Shown: positions 10,330 to 19,664 of the stretch, piece after piece
Layout of the letters: every line of letters begins with the position of its first letter
How positions within the stretch are numbered: the stretch's first letter is position 1
Source of the DNA: Mallotus nudiflorus
Taxonomy: Eukaryota > Streptophyta > Magnoliopsida > Malpighiales > Euphorbiaceae
Reading direction: 5' to 3'
Length of the DNA: 64,000 bases
Assembly (NCBI GenBank): GCA_947683625.1
Contig: CANTUR010000009.1
Location: 6,709,501-6,773,500 of the forward strand
Made by a program: the position numbers and the translations under genes
Notes under the pieces: model-generated
What the model was told of the DNA's origin: nothing
What the model saw: the letters and a program-made list of their open reading frames with translations, nothing else
Databases searched by the model: none

Positions 10330-12556
10330 GGCTATGTCTAAGGAATCTTTTTTGTAAAATTTTTGCTAATGTTAGTATTAAGTATATGGATTAATGCAGA
10401 AAATAAGTCAAATGGACTCAAATGAGAAATATCCACTAGGGAAAAGCTAGGAAGCTAAGCATTGCTAAAATGCATCTATTGCTCAATTGGAGTTTGATCA
10501 GTGGGAGACAAGTTGAATATGGACCTATATGGGAGAGAAACATCACCAAGAGTAACAACAGTAAAGGCCCCATCATGACTAGTCTTAACATGTTGAGTAG
10601 AATGTGCATGGCTAGGTCTAGACGTATAACCCTTAGAATCAAGAGCAATATCAGTAACAAGAATAGTCTTAGACTCAAGAACAATTTCAATCCTCTGAGG
10701 AGTCTTAATCTCCTCCTCCATGACCTCATCAATAGGAGACCAAATCTCCTCGAGCTGAGAATAAAGAATGAATGAAGCATGAATTCCAAAAGTAACTGAA
10801 GAAATGAACAGAAATTACCTCAGCACAATCAATAGAAATCTGCTCCATGAGATGCTTGATGAATCACTAGTAATGTCATGATCCTTGAAGCACCTCTGTC
10901 AGCTCTGAACCTATTAGAAGAGAATTGCACAACATAGAAGAAGGGACATCAGATAGAATAAAACATTGGGAGGGCTCGGAAGACCAACTATGCACTCACT
11001 CTCTTAAATACCATATTCGGTAGCCATATCTAGGGAGTAGAACCCTCAGAGACTCTAGACATATTGCACCAACCAAAAAGTCATATCTTTGGACATTATT
11101 AGCTCTTACCAACCAGTCATAATTAATCTGAAAAATCATGTTAATTAATTTTTATTTTTATTAAATGATGAAGTACTAATGAATTTGCTTTTTACTAGGT
11201 ACCACTCAATACTATTCATGTGATCACGATAGGTCTAAAGAGTATTCATAACAGTAGCTAACAGGAAGAGCCCCATCTCTGCATCAAAGGAATGCTCTTC
11301 TCAAAATAGATAACATCAAAGTTGCTAATCAACCAAATCTCTATATTAAAGATCTAAAAGAGAAAAATAAAAAAATTAGCAAATCATACAAAAAGCAAGG
11401 ATTGTGACAAGTAAAGAAAAGATGATGTATATACAAGACATACCAAAAGCCATACATCGTGATATCACCTCTATAGACAATGTCCAATTTGTAGTATGTC
11501 TATAGTAAAGCTAAGCGAGTGTAGTAGATCCCTAGTTAAGTGTGGCAACTTGATCCAAGTCATGAAGTGGACCAAGCAAAGTAATACTGACCTCATAATC
11601 GGTCTTGCAAATGAGGGTAATACCCAACAATATCAAAAGGAGGCACCTTGTCTTATGGGCAATTTGAGAAGGAGTAGCACTAGGAAGGTATTTGAATCCC
11701 TTAATTAACTAATATTGAAGGAAATGGGAGACCCTCCAAAGGCAATCCTAGTGATCATAGAAAAACTCATAGGCAAAACAATCAGCTCACCTACATGAGT
11801 ATGGAAAGTATGGATAGTGTCCATCCACCACTTAATTAGAGCAAATAAAAAATAACGATTAGACTTGCCTCTTGCTGATGGAAGTGCAGTACTGAAATGT
11901 CTAAATCTAGATGCCTAAATCAGTTGTGCCACCTTATCTAGTAGCTCGTGAAATAATTCTCAAGCTATGTGAAAGCAGGCTGTGAATTTCATTGCTTGCT
12001 TGAAAAAATTCAAGGATTCAAAAAATAGAATAAATAGATAAAAAAATTTGGATTAATTAATTAATTAACATATTATTTAATTAATTAATTAAAAAATCAA
12101 AAAATCAAAAAATCAGAAAGCCGATCGACATGGGACAAATGCCGATGAACTTTGGCCTACTGCCGATCAACATTAGCCAAAGTCAATAAGCATTTAAGCA
12201 AATGTTAATCAAGCTTTGTGTGCAAACTAAATTTTAGCATTCTGACATTATTTTTTCACATGTTTGATCAGTTATACAATATAGTTTTCGTGTATTTTTT
12301 TATCAATTTCTAATCTAGTTTGAATAATGTGCATACTAGTTCGCATTTTGAAATTTATTCTAACTACTAACTTATAGATAGTTTTTTGTAGCAATAAGCA
12401 AAAATGAGGAAATTTTACCTCATTACCAATATCTGTACACCTATGGAGGTGTAGGCAAGTCAAAGGAAGAATGGAAGAGCCTTCTTTAAGTTTGAGTTTG
12501 TAATGAGGAAAATAGAGGGGTTGCATGGCTAGGAATGCTAGAATGTCTACTCTCAT
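10330..12556 (-). pseudogene. Antisense plant-mobile-domain (PMD) gene remnant, copy A
   Basis: The start codon is at 12,556. The N-terminal part runs to EGSSILPLTCLHLHRC and EVKFPHFC, then is broken by a 554-bp insertion (11,849-12,402). It resumes as FALIKWWMDTIHTFHTHVGE and a G-G-x-P-I segment, the core of the PMD family (the usual form is W...ETHTFH...GE...L...G). The next block, DLDQVATLDxGSTTLAYLYY, is the W-G-S-x-x-L-x-Y-L-Y block of the same family. The C-terminal part (10,790-10,330) is hydrophilic, rich in S/T/E, without a known domain. It is disrupted by stops, frameshifts and the insertion. PMD proteins occur in plants both as transposon-encoded proteins and as domesticated genes; here the context is clearly the Tat element. 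The C-terminal limit is approximate. Confidence 0.65.
11849..12402. mobile_element. 554-bp insertion inside the PMD gene, copy A only
   Basis: Copy B reads straight through this point (GAGCAAATAAATGAGG at 41,198-41,214) and keeps the PMD frame, so the copy A sequence is the insertion. It has no GT...AG ends and so is not an intron. It contains ATGCCGAT/GATCAACATT palindrome units (12,119-12,190) like those in the Tat LTRs, and (ATTA)n tracts. It is probably a piece of an LTR or a small non-autonomous element. No clear target duplication is seen. Confidence 0.6.
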
Positions 12557-13130
12557 ATGTACTTTGTCTTGCGGGTTAGCCGTAGGATCTAATGGATTGT
12601 AAATCAGTTGTTAGATGATCAAGAAATAAAGAAATGAAAAATAATGCAAAGAAAGGAAATAAGAAGGAAAGAAAATGAAGAAAGAATGAGGAATGAATAA
12701 GATATGCAAAAGGGAAGTAATAAATAAAATAAAAAATGTCCATTTTAGTCCATTAGTTATGCTTGCATTGAGATTCAAGTTATTTCTTTACAATCCATTC
12801 CATAATTACATTCTAATTAGGAATTCATTTCAAATTAATTCATCAAAATCCACATCATTAATCATTAGTTGCTTACATTTGCATGTATTTATTCTAAATT
12901 CTTAATCAAGTACAAAATATTGAATATAAATATAGAATTCAATTTTTGCATTTTACATGCATCATTTAGATTAAGAATCTTAAACTTCATTTTTCGTATA
13001 TGCTACACAAAAGCAGTAAAGAATTTCAAGTTATTTTGTTCTGTGCTGCACAATAGTCATAACATGAATTTCAAATTCAATATATTATATGTTACATAGC
13101 AGTTATAACATCAATATTTCAAATCTTTCA
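12557..13130. other. Noncoding spacer upstream of the antisense PMD gene
   Basis: AT-rich and conserved in copy B (41,371-41,990). If the antisense gene has its own promoter it should lie here, on the minus strand. I see no convincing TATA box that is kept in both copies. Confidence 0.4.
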
Positions 13131-13144
13131 AATGACCAGACACT

Positions 13145-13550
13145 ACACAGTATAGGGAATATAGCAAGAGTAATTGCATATTTATTTAAACGTCCTATAG
13201 GGAATATAACGAAATTCGTAATCGCTAAACGTCCCAAAGGGCATATAGCAAAAACCTTTCCATATTTTGTTAAATGTCCCATATGGAATATAATCAAATT
13301 TATAATTGCTAAATATCCAACAAGGAATATAACGAGAATTATTATATATTTCATTAAATATCCCACAAGGAATATAACAAAATTTATAATTGCTAAACAT
13401 CCCACAGGGAATATAGCAAAAACTATTGCATATTTCGTTAAATGTCCTATAGGGAATATAGCAAATTTCATAAATGCTAAATGTCCCATAGGGAATATAC
13501 TAAGATTCATTGGATATGTTTCACTAAACGTCCTACAAGAAATATGGTGA
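13145..13550. repeat. Minisatellite with alternating 39/45-bp half-units, copy A
   Basis: The phrase AAAYRTCCYAYAGGGAATATA recurs at 13,191, 13,230, 13,275, 13,314, 13,359, 13,398, 13,443, 13,482 and 13,529. The steps are 39, 45, 39, 45, 39, 45, 39 and 47. The true unit is therefore an 84-bp dimer. Each half-unit has a small palindrome (CCTATAGG or TCCCATAGGGA type). All steps except the last are multiples of three, so 153-154-codon frames stay open on both strands; these are treated as a by-product. The array lies just before the polypurine tract and 3' LTR. Confidence 0.9.
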
Positions 13551-13693
13551 AGCATAAAACATAACATCTTGCTTAAAATTGCACAAGCAATTTAAGCATA
13601 GATTGGTGAGTTAGGATACAATTAAGTATCCTAATTATTTATTCTAAAATTGGTTGCTTCTATTGCTTTACAACAATTTTTCAACCAAACAAC
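13551..13693. other. Spacer between minisatellite and polypurine tract
   Basis: Short AT-rich sequence, conserved in copy B at 42,441-42,583, with no coding content. Confidence 0.5.
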
Positions 13694-13709
13694 AATAAAG
13701 GAGGGCAAC
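13694..13709 (+). other. Polypurine tract of element 1
   Basis: AATAAAGGAGGGCAAC lies immediately before the LTR start TGTAACCACCC. Its position and composition fit the plus-strand primer of an LTR element on the plus strand. Confidence 0.75.
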
Positions 13710-15500
13710 TGTAACCACCCAATTATGTGATACAATTGTACATGCGTGCAATGAAAGCCCATGTGATAAAATTAATTGAGAAATTTATCTATAGTGTTAA
13801 TGTTTTGCAATTTAAAGGATTAAATTATACCATTTTAAAATCTAAATACAAGAATTATAAGTTTTAGGGTTTAAACTAGAAAAAAAATCAAGTTTGTAGA
13901 GGTTTTTTTGGAAATTTACTTTGGCATATCAAATGCTAGTAGGCATTCAACCAAATATCGATCGACATTTAGACTAACGCCAATAAGCAGTTGGCCTAAT
14001 GCCAATCAACATTACGCATATGAAAATCAACATTTTGCCTAATGTTGATAAGCATTATGCTAATTTTTTCTCTTTTTTTTTTTTTTGTAATTTTAGTCTT
14101 TTTTTTTTATGTATGACTGGTTAATTCAATGTAATTAACACATGTGTCCTACTATGTGTGTTTAAAGAAGTCTCCAAAATTTGTTCAAAATAAATCCTAT
14201 CCTATATATGTTTTAAAAAATCAAAAAATCAAAATCCGAGGCATTGAACTTCTTAGTGGTGCACAACCAAACCCTGCATTCATGGAAAAAAGGTTGTCTC
14301 CTTAGCTTTAAAAGTCAAGGGAGAAGTCAGTAGGGGGAGGCTTACTAATTAAATTATTATAAAAAAAGGTTGAGATTGATTTTTATTGAACATAGCAAAG
14401 ATTTTATTTTTTCCTTTCTTTTTTGGAGCCTATAAAACCTAGTTCTTTACCGGAGGATGAAAAACCTCAGTTGCTCACTTTTGATTTTAAAAACCTTAGA
14501 AAATCAAATAAAAATGTACTCTATTTTTAATCCAAAGATCATGAAAGAGACATTACATAGGTAATTCCAAATGATGAAAATCATAGTCTAAGGGGCCATC
14601 TAACTGCATCTGCATAGCATCCTTTTCACTTTTTTGCCTATTCTTTTCTTTTAATTTAATCTCTTTGTTTTAATTATTGAGTTGATTACTGATTAATTTT
14701 TTTACTTTTATCTTGATTTTAGCTTCTATTATTTGGTGCTCCGAGAATGAGAATTGGTTATAGTGCAATATTTAAATAGTAATCTTGAAAAATCCATGGA
14801 ATGCCATGGATCAAAACTTATGCAACCCCACAGAAGTTAGGATTTTTTCTATTTCTCTGTGTTTTTTATTCATCTACTCTCTATACCATATGAATTGTAC
14901 AATAATAGGAATAGTAATTATTTGCTTTTGTGTTCTTAAAATTAATTAATAATTAGGGTTTTACTTAGTAAAACCTGATAAAATCAATGATGGCAGTAGT
15001 TAATTAAGGTTCATGAAATTGATTTAGGGTTTTTTCAAAAAATCATAAAAATTTATGTTTGATCTAGTTTTTGTGTTTTTTTTGTGCTTATTTTTATGTT
15101 TGTATCCTTTTGGACTTCAAGCCCATGTTAGGTTTAAACCCACTTAATCCATAGAATAAAAATTGGCTTTAGGGTTTAAATCAATTTAAAATTAATTTAT
15201 GCTCATTTAGAATAAATAGATGTTGGCCATATTCTTTAAAATCAAATTATATTTTTGTTCAACCCATTTAAAAGTATTCTCAAAATACATTGAAACTACG
15301 ATAAGCCCAATAAAACTTTTTTTCTTTTCTAAAATAAGCAGATTGAAGCCCATCTTCATTAAATTGAAATTTGGAACTAAGCTCATTTTAAGTTTAATTC
15401 TTTAAAATTTATAGACTTAGGCCCATTCTTAGGTATTCAAAATCAATATATTTAAGCTCACTAACTAATAAAAATGTAGGCCCACCTTTAGTCCATTTTA
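13710..15500 (+). mobile_element. 3' LTR of element 1, truncated
   Basis: It starts TGTAACCACCCAATT and carries the family modules: palindrome array 13,930-14,060, TTTAAAAG at 14,307-14,314, CCATGGAATGCCATGG at 14,794-14,809. It stops after GGCCCACCTTTAGTCCATTTTA at 15,500. The copy B LTR (42,599-44,802) goes on for about 440 more bases at that point. The cut end is joined to the minus-strand integrase block. Confidence 0.8.
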
Positions 15501-15516
15501 ATTAGAGCATAGGTTC

Positions 15517-15716
15517 ATTCATACAAATTTTGAATTTGAGGTTACCTTTATCCTTAACTAGCGTTCTCAGGTTTTCCAGTTAAGTATTCTCTCTCTTTCT
15601 ATAATTTTTTCCTGAGCTACCATTTTTAGGATTTCAACTCAATGGGAAGTCCTTAACTTTTGCCTAAGATACCAATTTTAGGTTTTTAATTTATTGAAAT
15701 TTATTTTTTTAATGCC
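15517..15716 (-). other. Post-pol spacer of the minus-strand Tat element, copy A
   Basis: Reading left to right on the minus strand it follows the integrase stop. It contains two units of the CCTAAAATTGGTA-CTTAGGCAAAAGTTA type, like the 51-bp repeats after pol in the plus-strand elements. Confidence 0.55.
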
Positions 15717-16920
15717 TTAAATATAGTTCTTCTTTAGGCAGTCTATATTAATAGGCTCAAAGAACTCATTGCCTTTAGAGTTCATTAGCTTGAATGCTCC
15801 TTTTGATAAGACATGTTTGACTAGGTATGGGCCTTCCAAATTTGATATGAATTTCCCTCTATATGGTCTGGAATGTTATTTCTTGCTTACTTTACCACTA
15901 AATCTCTTATTTTCACACTCTTATGTGTTGCTCTTATATTGAAAGTTTTGGCTAGTCAAGCTTGATACAACTTTGTATGGTATAGAGCTTTGAGCCTTTG
16001 GCTCTTTAGGAGAGTGAGATTATCATGCCTCTATTGAGCCCATTGTACTTATGAAAATTCATATTTAATCACTACCAGAAAATATTTGATCTTTGTTTCA
16101 ACTAGAAGAACTGCTTCTAATCTGTACAGTAATAAGAAAGGAGTTACTCCTGTTGAACTTATGACTATTATTCTATACCCCCAAAAGGCATATGGCAATT
16201 TTTTACCCAATCTTTTTTATGTTATTATTTATAGCTTCGGTGGCCCTATTTGCTTACGGTCGGTAAGGAGAAGATTTATGACATTCCACCTTATAATTTG
16301 TTACTAGCTCTTCATGTTCCCCTTGGAATTAGACATAGTTGTTAAAGATGATGTGATGGGGGGATTTTGTATGGACATAATAGGTTTCTATTGATGAATT
16401 TGGCCACTTGCTTGGCTGCTATCTTTGTAAATGACTCTACTTCAACCCATTTTATGAAGTAGTCCACTACCACTAGGATGACCCTATAACCATTTATGGT
16501 TGTAGGGTGAATTTTTCCAATTATGTCTAGTCCCCATGCTGAGAAGGGCCATGGAGAGGAGATGTAGTATAGTTATGTTTGGGGAAAGTAACTGACATTC
16601 CTATGGATCTGACTCTTGTGGTAATTTTTTACAAATTTGATATAGTCTTCAATCATCATCATCCAAAACAACCTTTGTCTAGTTGGCTTTTTTGCTAGGA
16701 TTACTTCATTTATATGTGGACCATAAACACCCATGTGTACTTCTATTACTCTTACCGTCTTAGTTTCAACTAAACATCAGAGTTATAAACCATTTGAGGT
16801 TTTTTTGTATAACACACCCTAGTGCGATGTCAATTTTCATGCTAGTCATCAAATGACTATTTTATCTCTTCCATTTGCTTGATTAGGATAGGGTCATTCC
16901 TTCATATATCTTTGAATGTC
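15717..16920 (-). pseudogene. Ty3/gypsy integrase remnant (Tat type), minus strand, copy A
   Basis: Read on the minus strand the order is as follows. A zinc-binding region comes first. The core follows, near 16,560-16,370, with WGLDIIGKIHP and a V-x-V-D-Y-F-I-K-W-V-E block containing the first catalytic Asp. A TGVTPF-type segment lies near 16,150. The C-terminal GPYLVKHVLSKGAFKLMNSK segment ends in LKKNYI with its stop at 15,717-15,719. Stops and shifts are frequent. The N-terminal side ends exactly where the plus-strand LTR begins (16,921), so the gene was cut from its RNase H. It belongs with the protease-RT remnant at 22,848-23,930. It would have inserted element cDNA into the host genome; it is dead now. 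Confidence 0.8.
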
Positions 16921-19024
16921 TATAGGCACTTAATTTTATAATGTAATTGTGCATGAATGTGATGGAAGCCCCTGTAATAAAAATTTAATAAAAAATTGAC
17001 TCTAGTGTTAAATTTCACAATTTTAAGGACTAAATTACAATATCTATGGGTTTAATTGCAAAAAATAAAATATGAAAGGACATATACGTAATGTCGATCA
17101 ATATTACATAATGTCAATCGACATTACACAATGCTGATTGGCATTTTGCAATGTTGATTTTCGCTAAAAAGTGATTTTTACCCATTTTTTACACTGATTC
17201 TATCATTTTTCAAATTATCATTGTCCTAGGACAACATGTGTTTAATTTTTTCAAAACCTTATTGCTCATCATCTTATTATCTTTATTTTGAAAATTCAAT
17301 AAAATAAATCATAAAAACTCCTGATCTCACTCCCAACTATCATACAACTTCCTTGCGTGATTATAGGAGCTAGGGTTGTGTGGCAAGGCTTTAAAAGCCA
17401 AGAGAAAAAGTTTGTACGAGGGAGGATGGAAGGAGAGTAAAAAATAAAAAAAGAGAGAAAAAATAAAACCTTAGTAGCTACTACAAAAATAAGATAGTGG
17501 ATTGAAAAATAGAGAGAGGATAAAGGAAAGGATGAAAAGCGAGAAAATAGAAAACCCTAGTAGCTATTGTAAAAAAAGAGAGTCAATTTAAAAACATAGA
17601 GAAAAAAAGAGAAGAGAAAATAAAAAACCTTTAAAAAAATACATGTTCTTTAAAAGTTCCAGAAATTAAGAATACATAGAGTCAATTTTCTCAAAATGGT
17701 GACAATCCCAATTTGAGGGGCATTCAAACAACATTTGCATAACATCTTTTACTCTTTTTCTTTCCTTTTATTTTGAATTGATTTCTTTTTTTTTTTAATT
17801 TTATTGATTCATTCTGGATTGATTTTTTTTTTATTGATGTTCTGAAATTCTCTGGAAATGAGGTTGGAAATATGTGATTTTAGGCAGTGACCATTGGAAG
17901 AATCCATGGAATGCCATGGATTAAGATATGTAAAATCCCCCTGTAGGATTTAGGATTTATAATTTATGCATTCCTTTAATTTGATTTTGTTTTTGGTTGT
18001 AATTAATTTCATTTTAATTTCTAAACAATAATTTGTAATAGCTCAAATAGTGGGAATTAGTAGAGTTTTATATTCTCTGCACTAAAATTGATTAGTAATT
18101 TAGGTTCAATTAGGTAAAAAACAATTAAAATCAATGATGGGTGTATATTAATTTAGGGTTGCATGTAAATTGATTTAGGGTTTTTAAAAAATCACATAAA
18201 TATTGTGTTTAATCTAATTTTGTTATGATTTTTTTTTAGGTTTTGTTTTTAGATCTTTTAGTTCTTTAGGCCTTAAGTCCATGATAGGTTCAAACCCACT
18301 AAATAAAATAAGCTTAAAATGGTTTATGTTAATTATTTAAAATCAATTTAGGTCCATTAGGTTAGTTTAAAATTAGGCTCATTTTCTAGTTTAACTAAAA
18401 TTAACCTAGACTTAGCTAAGCTCATTTAATTTCATGTCCTTTTAAAATAAATAGATTTAGGCCCACTTTGTATTTTAAATAAAACAAATAGGCTTAGGCA
18501 CACTTATAAAATCCAATTTCTTTAAAGAGCTTGTAGATATTAGGCCCATTTATAAATAATTAAAATCTATAGACTTAAGCTCACTAGCTAATAAAAATGT
18601 AGGCTCACATTTAGTCTATTTTCATTTGTAAATAAAAAGTGTAAATATAGCTAAGTTTCAATAAAATTAACCGAGTTTAGACTTAGGGATGGTGTACTTG
18701 AATGCATTTTTTATGTGTGATTTTATTGACTATATGCCTTCATGTTGGATGGATGTTCAAATAGGATTTAATTAAATTGCATGTAATTAGAGAATGAAGT
18801 CATAATTTATAAAGTAATTCTAAATGAACACAAGACTAAGAGAAGTTATTATTCTGTTCCCAGAAACTCCTACTTGTGGTGCTAACTTTCTTTTAAAGAA
18901 TCGAGTACCGCCAATTGAATTGTCTTAGCTATTACTGTGGGTGGCCACTACTCATGTCAACGCTATAACCTTATAGCATAGTAGTGTGTTCCCTAAGGCC
19001 TTGAGCCTAAGGCTATCATCTACA
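16921..19024 (+). mobile_element. Tat-group LTR (second subfamily), copy A
   Basis: It starts TATAGGCACTTAATT (TGTAAGCACTTAATT in copy B) and ends ATCTACA before a primer site; 2,104 bases, the same length as copy B. The palindrome array (17,090-17,160) is shorter than in the first subfamily. TTTAAAAG lies at 17,390-17,397. A purine-rich stretch with an 86-bp tandem duplication (CTAGTAGCTA at 17,471 and 17,557) follows. CCATGGAATGCCATGG is at 17,904-17,919. Noncoding. No matching 3' LTR lies in the window. Confidence 0.85.
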
Positions 19025-19025
19025 A

Positions 19026-19043
19026 TGGTGACTCCATTAGGGA
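19026..19043 (+). other. Primer-binding site, copy A
   Basis: TGGTGACTCCATTAGGGA begins one base after the LTR end TACA; one C-to-T change from the form at 7,590 and 49,810. Confidence 0.75.
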
Positions 19044-19664
19044 TAAGAGATACTAATTCTACTTGTGTTATTTAGAATTATTTTATCAATTATTATTTAA
19101 TTCTTGAATTCATTCTGCATGTCCCTCTTAAATTGATCGTATTAGTTTATGATTCCATGATTCCACTAGCTTCATGGAGTTGTAAAATTGGCTAACCAAC
19201 ACTCACAGCCTTAACTTGGTTCAAGAGAGATTATCGTGTTCATCTGACTAGAGTCTGTAACTTAAGTCCTTAAGGGGGGTAGTCTTCTCTCGAGTTTGCA
19301 AAGGATGTTGAGCCCTTCTAATCATGGCCTATAACTTAACGTCCATAATGGATGGCATCTTGCTAAGGGAACCTTAACTTTTCACCATACCTTAACCATA
19401 TATAATGGCCTAGTTACTTCCCTTAGGACTTTTTACCCTAATTGCTTGCTTGTTTGCTACCATGAGGTATTTCTATTTATAGAAGTCCAAGCCCATAACT
19501 CTGAAGCACATTTGGTCTAATAAGGATTGGGCTAGACCTTTATACTTATAAATACTATTTCTATGTTTTTATTGCTTTTAGAGATTTAATATGCACATAA
19601 GCTCTTAATATCCCTTATTGATATAAAGGCCAAGACAAAAAATCCTAGGAAAAGAGACTTACAA
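19044..19664 (+). other. Untranslated leader, copy A
   Basis: About 620 bases of leader collinear with 49,828-50,448. No conserved ORF is seen. It includes TTAAGAGAGATTA and ACTAGAGTCTGTAAC phrases shared with the other Tat leaders. Confidence 0.65.

Larger units (their letters stand above)
5258..15500 (+). mobile_element. Tat-group LTR retrotransposon, gag-pol deleted (element 1)
   Basis: The order is 5' LTR (5,258-7,588), primer site, leader (to about 8,180), 3' region with two antisense genes and repeats, polypurine tract, and 3' LTR (13,710-15,500, truncated). Gag and pol are absent: at about 8,180 the leader runs straight into sequence that in the second copy (37,541 onward) follows the integrase stop. 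I infer an internal deletion of about 7 kb rather than a natural non-autonomous design, because the second copy still has gag-pol at this place. Confidence 0.7.

Noticed and set aside
10436..10789. 117-codon leucine/arginine-rich frame
   Set aside because: It is a shifted shadow of the hydrophilic C-terminal part of the antisense PMD gene and is not kept in copy B.
11849..12402. Intron of the antisense PMD gene
   Set aside because: The ends are not GT...AG on the minus strand, and copy B would have to be a spliced copy while keeping all other noncoding sequence. Insertion fits better.
13145..13550. CRISPR-like array
   Set aside because: The units are directly abutting diverged repeats without unique spacers, in plant DNA with retrotransposon context.
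13089..13567. Open frames of 153 and 154 codons on opposite strands
   Set aside because: They lie exactly on the minisatellite, whose half-units of 39 and 45 bases keep every frame in phase; the repeated peptide has no known domain. Recorded as a repeat.
16086..16307. 73-codon plus-strand frame
   Set aside because: The minus strand at this place encodes integrase sequence with clear family motifs; the plus frame is its shadow.
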